Assembly: GCF_001439665.1 (NCBI RefSeq)
Contig: NZ_LMAK01000014.1
Coordinates: forward strand, 62,001 to 126,000
DNA: 64,000 bases
Source: Formosa algae
GTDB lineage: Bacteria; Bacteroidota; Bacteroidia; Flavobacteriales; Flavobacteriaceae
Reading direction: 5' to 3'
The position numbers and the translations under genes are program-made. Positions 1-8,015 of this stretch are shown piece by piece. The notes under the pieces are model-generated. The model did no database searches, was not told the DNA's origin, and saw nothing but the letters and a program-made list of their open reading frames with translations. Each line of letters opens with the position of its first letter. Position 1 is the stretch's first letter.

Positions 1-141
1 GCGGGTTTAATACGCGGGATACATGTGGGGAATTTTGCAGGAGGTTTAACCCAATGGATTTACTTTATTTGTTGTTTAGTCGCCACCTCATTACCCATAA
101 CAGGTACCTTAATTTGGTTTAATAAGAAGAAGAAAGCATAG
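1..141 (+). CDS. PepSY-type membrane protein, C-terminal fragment
   Basis: An open frame enters from the left edge and stops at 139-141, leaving 46 codons. The translation has a GNFAGG-LTQWIYF segment, a hydrophobic stretch with ATSLPITGTLIWF, and a basic KKKK tail. This is the usual ending of PepSY-associated transmembrane proteins, which are often encoded beside siderophore or iron-uptake genes in this phylum. Only the last membrane helix and cytoplasmic tail are present, so the family call rests on a short segment. A strong bidirectional terminator follows at once. Confidence 0.6.
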   Translation, partial: AGLIRGIHVGNFAGGLTQWIYFICCLVATSLPITGTLIWFNKKKKA

Positions 142-163
142 AACGAAGTTTTAAGTATGGACA

Positions 164-198
164 TAAAAAAAATCCGAACGCAAGTTCGGATTTTTTTA
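164..198. terminator. Bidirectional rho-independent terminator
   Basis: Perfect 9-bp stem (171-179 with 184-192), four-base loop, A-run before and T-run after. It sits between the converging PepSY fragment and the FKBP gene and can serve both strands. Confidence 0.85.
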
Positions 199-215
199 TA
201 TAGATGTTGCACTAC

Positions 216-644
216 TTATTTGATTTCAATAAGTTCTAAATCGAATACTAAATCTTGACCAGCAAGTGGGTGATTTCCATCAACTACAATATGGTCGTCT
301 TGAATATCTACCACTCTAAATTGGTGTTCTCTACCATCTTCACTTTTAGAGGTTAATCCCATACCTACTTCAGGTTTCACATCTGGAGGTAACTGTTCGT
401 TTCCTACTTTGTGAAATAACTGTTCGTTAATGTCACCGTATGCGTTTTCCTTTGCAATTTCAACTGTTTTTTTCTCATTTACTTTCATATCAATGATCGC
501 GTTTTCAAAACCAGGAATTAACATGCCCTGACCAATAGTAACTTCTAAAGGTTCACGCTCTAAAGAACTATCGAATACACGACCGTCGTTTAATTTTCCT
601 GTGTAATGCACTTTCACTGTGTCATTTTCTTTTACTTGACTCAT
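216..644 (-). CDS. FKBP-type peptidyl-prolyl isomerase, SlyD-like
   Basis: Predicted cytoplasmic cis-trans prolyl isomerase and chaperone of 142 residues. The FKBP half has VHYTGKLNDGRVFDSS near residues 12-27 and IGQGMLIPGFE near 37-47. An inserted chaperone flap follows (about 70-120). The SlyD signature NHPLAGQDLVFDLEL lies near 124-138. There is no signal peptide and no histidine-rich metal-binding tail as in E. coli SlyD. It is monocistronic, with its own terminator. The assignment to the SlyD-type FKBP class is firm; metal binding is unlikely. Confidence 0.93.
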   Translation of the reverse strand: MSQVKENDTVKVHYTGKLNDGRVFDSSLEREPLEVTIGQGMLIPGFENAIIDMKVNEKKTVEIAKENAYGDINEQLFHKVGNEQLPPDVKPEVGMGLTSKSEDGREHQFRVVDIQDDHIVVDGNHPLAGQDLVFDLELIEIK

Positions 645-818
645 ACTATAGTTTTAATGTTTAATAAAAAAACAAAGCTAGGACTTTCTAAGGGAAGCAC
701 ACAGTTTATAGGCTAAAAGTCTGAAAATTAAGAAAGGTTTAACGTTACTTTATACAATATCAGTGTTTTAGTTACGTTTTTATCCTTTTATAATTCTAAT
801 AAACCCTAGTTGTGCTGA

Positions 819-1823
819 TTAGCGTTTTAAAGCTCCAGAGGTGTCGCCGCCCATAAGGCTAGTTACATTATCTAAAGACGCCATATTTACATCGCCCAAA
901 ATGGTATGCTTTAAAGCACAAGCCGCCGATGCAAAGTTAAGGGCATCTAAATCGTCTTCATAATGCAATAATCCGTAAATTAATCCAGCAGCAAAGGCAT
1001 CGCCAGTTCCCACACGATCAATAACGTGAGAGATTTCGAATATTTCAGTTTTAATATATTCTTTTCCGGTCCAAATACGGCCTTGAATTTCTTGTTCGGA
1101 GGCGCTAATCGATTTACGTTTTTTTCCCACAACTCGCTTAATTCTAGGGAATTCATCCATAAGGGCTTTAGCAGAATCTTTAAATTTTCCGCCAGCGTCT
1201 CCAAGACCAAACATTTCGTTAATCCCACGCGGACTCGTAATCACGATATCGGTATGTTGTACCAATTCAGGCATGACCTCTTGCATGGTTTTACCATATT
1301 TCCACATGTTCTTTCTCGAGTTGATATCTCCAGAAACCATAATGCCCATTTTGTTCGCCGTTTTAATAGCCTCTAGACAACATTGAGCTGCGCCTTCAGA
1401 AATGGCTGGGGTAATTCCCGTCCAATGAAACCAGTCGGCATCTTTAAGCACGTCTTCCCAATCTACCATTCCAGGTTGTATTAAAGAGAATGCAGAACCT
1501 TCTCTTTCGTAAACCACAACGCTAGGTCTGTGTACCGCACCTTTTTCTAGAAAATACATGCCTAATTTATTATCGCCATATATAATTTGATCGGAACTTA
1601 ACCAGTTCTTACGTAAAAATTGAGTCGCCGCTCTACCAATGGCATTATCTGGAAAACGCGTCATGTGAGCTGCCTTCATTCCCAAATACGCACACGATAT
1701 GGCAACGTTGGCTTCGCCACCGCCATAGACCAATTCGAAAGAGTTGGCTTGTGAAAATTTCATATATCCAGGAGGCGATAAACGCATCATGACTTCTCCA
1801 AATGTTACTAGTTTTTTAGCCAT
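819..1823 (-). CDS. kdgK: PfkB-family sugar kinase, probably 2-keto-3-deoxygluconate kinase
   Basis: ATP-dependent sugar kinase of 334 residues, a normal length for the ribokinase/PfkB fold. The N-terminal substrate-site motif YGGGEANVAIS (about 33-43) and the C-terminal PfkB signature DRVGTGDAFAAGLIYGL (about 268-284) hold the anion hole and catalytic Asp. Overall character is closest to KdgK of the Entner-Doudoroff/uronate route, common in polysaccharide-degrading flavobacteria. No KdgA aldolase gene is adjacent inside the window, so the substrate is inferred; another PfkB substrate is possible. Confidence 0.75.
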   Translation of the reverse strand: MAKKLVTFGEVMMRLSPPGYMKFSQANSFELVYGGGEANVAISCAYLGMKAAHMTRFPDNAIGRAATQFLRKNWLSSDQIIYGDNKLGMYFLEKGAVHRPSVVVYEREGSAFSLIQPGMVDWEDVLKDADWFHWTGITPAISEGAAQCCLEAIKTANKMGIMVSGDINSRKNMWKYGKTMQEVMPELVQHTDIVITSPRGINEMFGLGDAGGKFKDSAKALMDEFPRIKRVVGKKRKSISASEQEIQGRIWTGKEYIKTEIFEISHVIDRVGTGDAFAAGLIYGLLHYEDDLDALNFASAACALKHTILGDVNMASLDNVTSLMGGDTSGALKR

Positions 1824-1880
1824 ATATTCAGTTTTATTGTATTAAAATGTTATGGTGTTACAGTGTGTTATTGACAGGTA

Positions 1881-1926
1881 AAAATAAGGATCTCCGAGTC
1901 CTTTAGTCAAGGAAATCCTGTATTTT
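1881..1926 (-). terminator. Possible terminator after the 97-residue gene
   Basis: Imperfect inverted repeat (1881-1895 with 1911-1926) whose minus-strand reading ends in a T-rich stretch. It lies just after the stop of the minus-strand gene at 1954-2247 and before the kinase gene. Confidence 0.45.
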
Positions 1927-1953
1927 ATTTTTTAAATGTGGTTGTATGTGGTG

Positions 1954-2247
1954 TTAATCCTGCTCTGATGCCGTATCGGTTTCCGGTTCAGGCTTGGTTT
2001 TATTGTATTTGGTGTGTTTAATGTTTTTCTTCTCTAGTATGGCATAAAACTTACGTGGCGATATTTTTAAGTCTTTAGTAATGTCGCTCACTTTTTTCTT
2101 GCCTTTTCTGTAGAGTTTTAAATTCTCATTGACGTTTTTGTTGAAGTAATACGCTTTCAGTTTATCGAGTACTTGTAACTCGCTTAAATTTGTGCTCTGG
2201 GCGTAACTTTCGATTTCAGATTTAATCGTTTTTAATTGTGTATTCAT
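1954..2247 (-). CDS. Small protein with helix-turn-helix-like segment
   Basis: 97 residues, strongly basic in the middle and acidic at the tail. Residues about 52-76 (KVSDITKDLKISPRKFYAILEKKNI) have the spacing of a helix-turn-helix of the resolvase/transposase type, which suggests DNA binding. The N-terminal half is predicted helical. There is no family I can name. A plausible -7 box, TACATTTG, lies upstream at 2307-2314 on the minus strand; it does not carry the shared box of the neighbouring regulon. Confidence 0.7.
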   Translation of the reverse strand: MNTQLKTIKSEIESYAQSTNLSELQVLDKLKAYYFNKNVNENLKLYRKGKKKVSDITKDLKISPRKFYAILEKKNIKHTKYNKTKPEPETDTASEQD

Positions 2248-2444
2248 ACTTTTAGCTTTTAAGTGTTGCTAGGTTTTACAACACCGGGTTAATTAAGGGG
2301 TACAACAAATGTAATAAAAAATACGAGCTACGAAAATTCATACGGATTTCAACACCGCGACCTAACAGAAACCTATAGTTTAAACCACTGCAATTAGGCT
2401 TGGTTTTTATAGGGTTTTGCTATCCGCTTTCCTAAACTACAATA

Positions 2445-2490
2445 TCACTGAAATCGGTTACTAAAGCTTCTAGCTATTAGCTGAACTTTG
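2445..2490 (+). promoter_or_regulatory. Regulon promoter A (shared box plus -7 element)
   Basis: Box TCACTGAAATCGGT at 2445-2458, then 24 bp, then GAACTTTG at 2483-2490 as a -7 element. The layout matches the other copies in this window exactly. The TTG at 2488 lies inside the -7 element, so translation cannot start there; the ATG at 2512 is the start. Confidence 0.75.
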
Positions 2491-2511
2491 TCTCAAACAA
2501 CAATTATACTT

Positions 2512-3201
2512 ATGGATTTTAAAACAATGCTTCAATTACCTGTATTAGATACAACTGAAGTTTTAAACATACTTCAAGAGATAGCAGATCTAGAACGCCA
2601 CAAAGAACGTCCGCAAATGCCACAAGTCACTATCAGTACAACGAATGATAGTGCAACTGGTTTTTTTGTAAACTACGATTCTGATAAACGCACTATTTTA
2701 TTATGCGATATGTACGACCGTAAAGCACAGTTTCAGTACATCGCGTCTCATTCAGTATCATCAGTATCTATTAGAAATATAGAGGCTTATGGCTATTTGT
2801 TATCTGACGGTACTATATTATTTACACCAAGTGATGATGAGATACCGACTGTACTTCAGCTTAAAAAAGACATTAAAGCTTTAGAAGACGACGCCCAAAG
2901 CCTTTTAGGTAAGCCTTTAGCTATTAGCTATAATTATGAGGGTACTCCAGAAGATTTAGATAAATTTTACGCCTCTAAAGTTTTGACAGTATTACAAAAT
3001 ACTTTGTCTAAAATAGGAGCAGATCATCTTGCCAAAACTGCATTTACAGACGCAATTGCAAGTCTTAATTTTACATTAGGTAAAGACAATACATCCGTTT
3101 TAAATCAAGATGTATTAACCTTGACTATAGATACCACTAAAGGCTTAAAAAGTTTCCCTAAAGCGGCACAATTACAAGAACAGATAGAAACATTCCTATA
3201 A
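2512..3201 (+). CDS. Hypothetical protein, first gene of the TssD-like pair
   Basis: 229 residues from the ATG at 2512. A longer reading from TTG 2488 is rejected because that codon is within the promoter -7 box. No signal peptide or membrane helix. The first 150 residues look beta-rich with a central DMYDRKAQFQYIASHSV segment; the last 80 residues are helical. I do not recognise a family. It is 17 bp upstream of the TssD/Hcp-like gene and certainly co-transcribed, so a structural or chaperone role for that protein is a reasonable but untested inference. Confidence 0.75.
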   Translation: MDFKTMLQLPVLDTTEVLNILQEIADLERHKERPQMPQVTISTTNDSATGFFVNYDSDKRTILLCDMYDRKAQFQYIASHSVSSVSIRNIEAYGYLLSDGTILFTPSDDEIPTVLQLKKDIKALEDDAQSLLGKPLAISYNYEGTPEDLDKFYASKVLTVLQNTLSKIGADHLAKTAFTDAIASLNFTLGKDNTSVLNQDVLTLTIDTTKGLKSFPKAAQLQEQIETFL

Positions 3202-3218
3202 TTTAAAAAAATAACAAT

Positions 3219-3611
3219 ATGCAAGACTCTAATGTAGTAAGCCAAATAGAATTAATAATTAGAAAAGATAGCAGCACAGCACAAACGTTTATATTAAGTC
3301 AGTGTGATTATAATTTTAATATGGATTTTTATGCTGATGAAAGACGTCCTATAGATGTGAATTTCTCTGGAACGACAAAAATGGTAAACGATCCGTTATT
3401 TATTCAATGGATTTCTAATCAGGAAGGCGATTGGTCTGGATCTGCAAAAATTTACCATAAAAACCAAGATAAACCGTCGATTGCTTTAGTGTTTGATAAA
3501 GCCACAGTGGTGACTTTTAGTCAGTCGTTTTCTGAATATAATGCCCATAGCGACGCGTATTTTAGTATGATTTTAAAAGGAGTGACCTTTAACGACGTAA
3601 AATTGGACTAA
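3219..3611 (+). CDS. TssD/Hcp-like protein of the Bacteroidota type VI secretion family
   Basis: 130 residues. Features that resemble Bacteroidota Hcp (TssD) tube proteins are an early Cys in LSQCDYNFNM, a polar RRPIDVNFSG segment, DPLFIQWISN, GSAKIYH followed by an LVFDKATVVTFSQSF segment, and a final beta strand (SMILKGVTF). Length fits the family. Hcp proteins form hexameric rings that stack into the secretion tube. No sheath, baseplate or VgrG gene is visible in the window, so this may be an orphan tube protein or an Hcp fold used for another task. A strong terminator follows. Confidence 0.5.
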   Translation: MQDSNVVSQIELIIRKDSSTAQTFILSQCDYNFNMDFYADERRPIDVNFSGTTKMVNDPLFIQWISNQEGDWSGSAKIYHKNQDKPSIALVFDKATVVTFSQSFSEYNAHSDAYFSMILKGVTFNDVKLD

Positions 3612-3633
3612 ATTATAAATAGGTTTAATACCA

Positions 3634-3675
3634 AAAAACGCCTTTAAGATAAATGTCTTAAAGGCGTTTTTTTTT
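3634..3675 (+). terminator. Rho-independent terminator
   Basis: 15-bp stem (3635-3649 with 3656-3670), six-base loop, followed by a run of nine or more T. Ends the 2512-3611 operon. Confidence 0.9.
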
Positions 3676-3702
3676 GTTTGAGCTTTAGTGCTATACAGAC
3701 AT

Positions 3703-3736
3703 AAAAAAAGGAAAACAAATATGTTTTCCTTTTTTT
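3703..3736. terminator. Bidirectional terminator
   Basis: 15-bp perfect stem (3703-3717 with 3722-3736), loop AATA, A-run on one side and T-run on the other. Its minus-strand use ends the gene at 3770-4165. Confidence 0.85.
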
Positions 3737-3769
3737 ATCTTGTTGGCGCAGACACCTTTATTTTTGGTA

Positions 3770-4165
3770 CTACAAATTGTTTTCTAAATATTCACGGATG
3801 TTTAAATCTATAAAATATCCGCTATGGTGACCACCCCAACATGCGGTAAGTGAAAACACACCATCTTCTAATTTTAATTCTTTTTTGGCTTCTGCTCCCT
3901 CATTAGGAATACAATACACTTCAATCGTGTTTACTCCCTCTTGAACGGCTTCTTGTCCCATCTCGTCTTTACAAACTTCTCTTAATCCATCTGTTAGACG
4001 TTGTAAACATACGCTTGGTACAAATTTTATATAGTCTAATTCAAAAGTATCCCAATTGATGTTAATTGGCACTGCTTTTCCAACGATGTCATTAATCTCT
4101 TTTTGGTAATTTTCTAAATATTGATCTTCTATAGATTTGGCAGCTCTTTTTTCTTGTAATCCCAT
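3770..4165 (-). CDS. Hypothetical protein (131 residues)
   Basis: Soluble protein of 131 residues without signal peptide. The N-terminal half is helical and acidic (KSIEDQYLENYQKEIND). The C-terminal half has LTACWGGHHSGYFIDLNI, a Trp/His-rich strand that could bind a ligand or metal. I do not recognise a family. It is transcribed divergently from 4318-5310, and both genes carry the shared regulon promoter, so the two are probably induced together. Confidence 0.7.
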   Translation of the reverse strand: MGLQEKRAAKSIEDQYLENYQKEINDIVGKAVPININWDTFELDYIKFVPSVCLQRLTDGLREVCKDEMGQEAVQEGVNTIEVYCIPNEGAEAKKELKLEDGVFSLTACWGGHHSGYFIDLNIREYLENNL

Positions 4166-4195
4166 GGTCGTTTTTTTAAGTATAGGTTATATACC

Positions 4196-4241
4196 CAAAG
4201 GTATTTTAAGCGCTTCATTTTATAACACCTCGTTTAAGTGA
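4196..4241 (-). promoter_or_regulatory. Regulon promoter L
   Basis: Minus strand: box TCACTTAAACGAGG (4241-4228), 24 bp, then TACCTTTG (4203-4196), a perfect TAnnTTTG. This is the weakest box (its position 11 is G rather than C) but the spacing is exact. Confidence 0.65.
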
Positions 4242-4251
4242 ATGTATAAAT

Positions 4252-4297
4252 TCACGGAATTCAGGGAGGGTCTAGATTGGGGTTAATTCTAATTTTA
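4252..4297 (+). promoter_or_regulatory. Regulon promoter K
   Basis: Box TCACGGAATTCAGG at 4252-4265, 24 bp, then TAATTTTA at 4290-4297. It points away from promoter L; the two boxes are 10 bp apart. Confidence 0.7.
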
Positions 4298-4317
4298 TAC
4301 GATGATAATTTAAGCCT

Positions 4318-5310
4318 ATGAAATTTACAATACTAACAGTTATTTGTCTTGTCATTATAATGTGTATCGTTTTTGGGTGTGCCCAATATATTGGTATTCC
4401 TAAAAAGAAAGCCGCTGCTAATTTAGAAGCCTATTTGCAAAGACAATATCACGGGAAGTTGGTGTTTAGTGATTTAAGTCTGTTTTTTAATGCCGCAACC
4501 ATGGATCCTAATATGTACGGTATGCTTATTTATGATAAGGACATTCCTGAAATTGCGTTTTACACCCATCTTAATCTGAAACATATATTAGAAAACGACA
4601 CGTTGCCCATGTACCCTATAGCGGACAAAAAGACTGTAGATGGTTTATACAAAGATGCTGTGATGCGTTATAATACAAGACAAGCCGTGATTGCCGATTT
4701 TATAGACGATATTCCTGAAATAACATTTTCAACAGAAACCATTAGTTTAGACGTTAAGCGCGATATAGAACCACAGGAATTATACGCCTTAATAACGCGT
4801 TTTATTGATAGATTAAATCAATCTTTTAGGGAATTAGATACGGCTTTTCAATTTCATTTACTCCTTAAAACAGTGACACATCCAGAAGGGTTTGTAACTA
4901 TTCCGTTAGAGATAGAAGATAGTAAATGGCAAGCAAAACCGATGGTATTGTCTGAAAAAGCAGTTGGTTTTGAACGTTTAAAATCCATGATCTTAGAACA
5001 TATACAGGCTAAATTGGACACACCATATCCGTATTATAAACCTACTGAACACAATAAAATATATATAGATAAATCGACTTTATCTAGAGGTGCTTGGTTG
5101 CAATATTTGGATGATACACGGATTGTAAATAACGGAAAAGGGAAGTGGAGAAATCCGCAAACAGGATTGTATGTGGTGTATTTTGATTTAGAGACGCAAT
5201 TTATTTATCGCGGTGAGTTATTAACCAATGAGAATGATACAACATCTTACCGTGAAGAATTAATGCAAATTATAAGCACGATAGAGGCGGAGGGTATTAA
5301 AACCAAATAA
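4318..5310 (+). CDS. Hypothetical membrane-anchored or lipoprotein-like protein
   Basis: 330 residues. The N-terminus has a hydrophobic segment (about 3-20) ending in VFGCAQ, which could be a signal anchor or a weak lipobox with Cys21. The rest is soluble, with a charged middle part and a C-terminal section containing WRNPQTGLYVVYFDLETQF. No family is recognised. It is probably exported or anchored at the inner membrane facing the periplasm. It is monocistronic, with its own copy of the shared promoter 20 bp upstream of the start and a hairpin after the stop. Confidence 0.7.
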   Translation: MKFTILTVICLVIIMCIVFGCAQYIGIPKKKAAANLEAYLQRQYHGKLVFSDLSLFFNAATMDPNMYGMLIYDKDIPEIAFYTHLNLKHILENDTLPMYPIADKKTVDGLYKDAVMRYNTRQAVIADFIDDIPEITFSTETISLDVKRDIEPQELYALITRFIDRLNQSFRELDTAFQFHLLLKTVTHPEGFVTIPLEIEDSKWQAKPMVLSEKAVGFERLKSMILEHIQAKLDTPYPYYKPTEHNKIYIDKSTLSRGAWLQYLDDTRIVNNGKGKWRNPQTGLYVVYFDLETQFIYRGELLTNENDTTSYREELMQIISTIEAEGIKTK

Positions 5311-5344
5311 GAAAGAACATATAAACCTTAAAAAGTTCATATAA

Positions 5345-5376
5345 CATCGGCTTGTATTTTAGAGTTCAAGCCGATG
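5345..5376. terminator. Hairpin between converging genes
   Basis: 10-bp perfect stem (5345-5354 with 5367-5376) with a 12-base loop, placed between the stops of 4318-5310 and the response regulator. The T-tract is weak, so termination is probable rather than certain. Confidence 0.55.
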
Positions 5377-5382
5377 ATTATA

Positions 5383-6018
5383 TTAATCGAATAAGCCCGA
5401 TTCTATGGCGTATTTTACCGCTCCAGTTGTGGTTTTAGAGCCGGTCTTTAACAGAATGTTTTTACGATGTGTTTCTACTGTATTCACAGAAATAAAGAGT
5501 TTTTCTGAAATTTCTTTAGACGTGAGTTCATCTCCTAAAAGTGCTAACACTTCTTTTTCGCGAGGCGACAGTTCGATGTTTTTATATTTTTTACGTTCAA
5601 AGACGCTTTCCATATAACGTTGCTTAATCACTTCAGAAAAATACTGTTCATTATCTAAAACGGTACGTACCGCTTTTTGTAATTCTTCTTTACTGGTAAA
5701 TTTAGGTACAAAACCATCGGCGCCTTTTTGGATGACTTTATGTACGGTTCTGTGATTATCTAACATGCTTAGCATGATAATTTTTACCTCGCTATGTTTT
5801 TTCTTAATCTCGGTGAGTAATTCTATACCATCCATTTTTGGCATGCTAATATCACTGATGATTAAACCTATTTCAAATTGATTGAGTAACCGAATCACTT
5901 GCTTGCCTTCAGTCGCTAAATGCACGTCTCCAACCTCTTCCATATCGCTTAAAATGGTATTTATACCTTCAAGAAACATTAGATGATCGTCTGCTATAAT
6001 GATGTTTGTCTTTTTCAC
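5383..6018 (-). CDS. NarL/FixJ-type response regulator (REC-LuxR HTH)
   Basis: 211 residues. The receiver domain (about 4-120) has the acidic pair D10-D11, phospho-acceptor D56 in ISDISMPKMDG, and a conserved Lys near the end of the domain. The LuxR-type HTH follows (about 147-208): LSPREKEVLALL, then TSKEISEKLFISVNTVETHRKNI. It starts 3 bp after the stop of the histidine kinase at 6022-7992, so the two form a cognate pair. The pair lies at the distal end of an operon that begins with regulon promoter G, which makes it the best local candidate for the regulator of the shared box; that link is an inference. Confidence 0.93.
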   Translation of the reverse strand: MKKTNIIIADDHLMFLEGINTILSDMEEVGDVHLATEGKQVIRLLNQFEIGLIISDISMPKMDGIELLTEIKKKHSEVKIIMLSMLDNHRTVHKVIQKGADGFVPKFTSKEELQKAVRTVLDNEQYFSEVIKQRYMESVFERKKYKNIELSPREKEVLALLGDELTSKEISEKLFISVNTVETHRKNILLKTGSKTTTGAVKYAIESGLFD

Positions 6019-6021
6019 AAT

Positions 6022-7992
6022 TTATATATGTATTGGAATGTCTATAGTAATAGAAGTGCCGCGGCCCGGACTACTATCGATCTCGATAGTTCCTTGTACT
6101 TTTTGCAAGCGCTCTTTAATATTACGAAGTCCAATTCCTTGTTTTTTATTTTTTTGAAAGCCTTTACCGTCATCATTAACCACTATGTTTAAATGATCTT
6201 CATGTCGGGTAAGCTGTACATCGACATGAGTGGCTTCGGCATGTTTTAGAATATTATTGATGAGTTCCTGAACAATACGATAAGCATCGGCTAATAATAC
6301 TTCTGGGAGCTGATCGATGTCTTCTTCAGGAAAGAAAAAGGTCTGAATTTGGATAGCCGATTTTTGTGTAATCTGATCAATAAAGTCATTTAAAAAACTG
6401 GTAAATCCTATTTTAGAAAAGGATAACGGATGTAATTGATGCGATAGGCTACGCACATCTACACAGGCATTACTAATGGCGGTGGCGATGCGTTTAGATT
6501 GAAAATCGTTATTGTGTTGCTCTGAATAATGTTCGAAAGCTATTTTTATGCTGGCCAAATCACTTCCAATACCATCGTGAATTTCTCGAGCAAGTCTGGA
6601 GCGCTCTTCATCTTGGCCTTCTTGATACCGCTCAATCACAGAGAGTTTATGATCGTTTATCATCTGATTAATCTTCTGCTTGGCGTTTTCTTCTTGTTGC
6701 AGACTCAATTCTTTTTGAACCCGTAAACGCTTGACGTAAGAGAGTCTCAAAATAATTAAGGTGATTAATACTAAGATAAATCCGGAGATGAGTGCATTTC
6801 TAACTAAGCGTTGACGTTTAACCGTCAGTTCTGCTTTTTGCAATTCCGCTTCACTTAATTTCTGTTCTTTTTCTAACAGCTGTATTCGCGCTTCTTTTAA
6901 TTGCGTTTCGTAGCGTTCCTGAATATTTGCGACATATTTTTCTTTGTCCAGCGTATTTTGTTCCGCAACACTAGTCACTCCTTTTTGGTAATATTCTAAT
7001 GCTTTTTCATAATTCTGCTCTTCTTGATAAAGTTGCGCCAGGTTTTTGTAAATATCCGATTTATAACGTGATAGAGATTGTTCCTCACCAATGGCTAAGG
7101 CCCGCTGAAAATACCTGATGGCCGAAGAGGTATGTCCTAATTTGGTTTCGCAAAGTCCCAGGTCGTTTAATACAATGGTGATATCAGAATTAAATTTTAG
7201 CTCTTCTAACAAGGCCAATGTTTTCTTTAAAGCCACTACAGCTTCCTCGCATTTTCCTTCTTCAACTAACATTTGCGAGAGGTTAATATTCACATAAGCG
7301 ACCACGGCTTTATTGCCCTCTTTTTCACGATATCCTAAAACCGTATTGTAATGTTTACGGGCTTCATCAAATTTACCTTCTTCTTTCTGAATATTAGCAA
7401 AATTGAATAGGGTAGTAAGCACCCCATCATCATCGCCGATTTCGCGATAGAGATTAGCGGCACGATCTAGATTTTCAGCCGATTTTTTATACTTCTTTTG
7501 AAGCAGGTAAAGCGTCGCAATATTTTGATATGCATTGGCTTCTTGGACTTTATTATTTGTCTGTTCAGAATAACGCAAGCACTCCATAAAATTGTCGATG
7601 GCTTTTGGGTATTCGCCTAAATTTTTATAGGCTGTAGCTATAATGTTGTAGCAGGCTGCCAAACCCTTTTCTATCTCTAGTTTTTTTAGAAGCGTAATGG
7701 CATCGTTGGTATAAGCTATGGTATTTTTATAGTCGCCAGTAATATTACTCAGATTTCCTAAGGCATATAGCGCTCTCACTTCTTGGAGTTCTAATTGCAA
7801 TTCTCTGCTCCCTTCAAGCCATTTTACAGCAGCGCGCTTAGCCACTTGTGGTTGCGTATATACACTGTTATAATATATAGCTGAAAGTGAATCTAATACG
7901 GCGGTCTGTTCTGCATTTTGTGCAAAAGATAGGCCATGTACTCCTAAAAAAAGGAGAATAGAGAATGTAAGATGTGTTGTAAATAGCTTCAT
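6022..7992 (-). CDS. TPR-containing sensor histidine kinase (HisKA_3 type)
   Basis: 656 residues. A signal peptide (1-24, ending SFAQ) precedes about seven TPR units (about 60-345) in the periplasm. A coiled-coil stretch (about 350-390) leads to one membrane helix (FILVLITLIILRL). The cytoplasmic kinase has the H-box ERSRLAREIHDGIGSDLASIK and an ATP-binding domain with NDDGKGF and GIGLRNIKERL. This architecture is common in Bacteroidota and pairs with NarL-type regulators, as here. The gene begins 23 bp after the end of the 754-residue TPR gene, which suggests read-through from that operon. Confidence 0.92.
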   Translation of the reverse strand: MKLFTTHLTFSILLFLGVHGLSFAQNAEQTAVLDSLSAIYYNSVYTQPQVAKRAAVKWLEGSRELQLELQEVRALYALGNLSNITGDYKNTIAYTNDAITLLKKLEIEKGLAACYNIIATAYKNLGEYPKAIDNFMECLRYSEQTNNKVQEANAYQNIATLYLLQKKYKKSAENLDRAANLYREIGDDDGVLTTLFNFANIQKEEGKFDEARKHYNTVLGYREKEGNKAVVAYVNINLSQMLVEEGKCEEAVVALKKTLALLEELKFNSDITIVLNDLGLCETKLGHTSSAIRYFQRALAIGEEQSLSRYKSDIYKNLAQLYQEEQNYEKALEYYQKGVTSVAEQNTLDKEKYVANIQERYETQLKEARIQLLEKEQKLSEAELQKAELTVKRQRLVRNALISGFILVLITLIILRLSYVKRLRVQKELSLQQEENAKQKINQMINDHKLSVIERYQEGQDEERSRLAREIHDGIGSDLASIKIAFEHYSEQHNNDFQSKRIATAISNACVDVRSLSHQLHPLSFSKIGFTSFLNDFIDQITQKSAIQIQTFFFPEEDIDQLPEVLLADAYRIVQELINNILKHAEATHVDVQLTRHEDHLNIVVNDDGKGFQKNKKQGIGLRNIKERLQKVQGTIEIDSSPGRGTSITIDIPIHI

Positions 7993-8015
7993 TAAATACT
8001 GTAAACTTAAGACCT

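Noticed and set aside
1026-1376. Open frame on the plus strand inside the sugar kinase gene, and similar frames within other large genes
   Set aside because: They lie antisense or out of frame to well-supported genes, have no family resemblance and no promoter or spacing of their own.
819-1823. Ribokinase or fructokinase assignment
   Set aside because: The overall sequence is closer to 2-keto-3-deoxygluconate kinase, though the substrate remains an inference.
2307-2353. Possible further copy of the regulon box upstream of the 97-residue gene (GAAATCCGT on the minus strand)
   Set aside because: The resemblance is partial and the distance to the -7 box TACATTTG is not 24 bp.
2488-2511. TTG start for the first gene of the TssD-like pair
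   Set aside because: The TTG lies inside the promoter -7 element, so it would not be in the transcript; ATG 2512 follows at a proper distance.
2512-3611. A complete type VI secretion locus
   Set aside because: Only a TssD-like gene is present; sheath, baseplate, membrane complex and ClpV genes are missing from the window.
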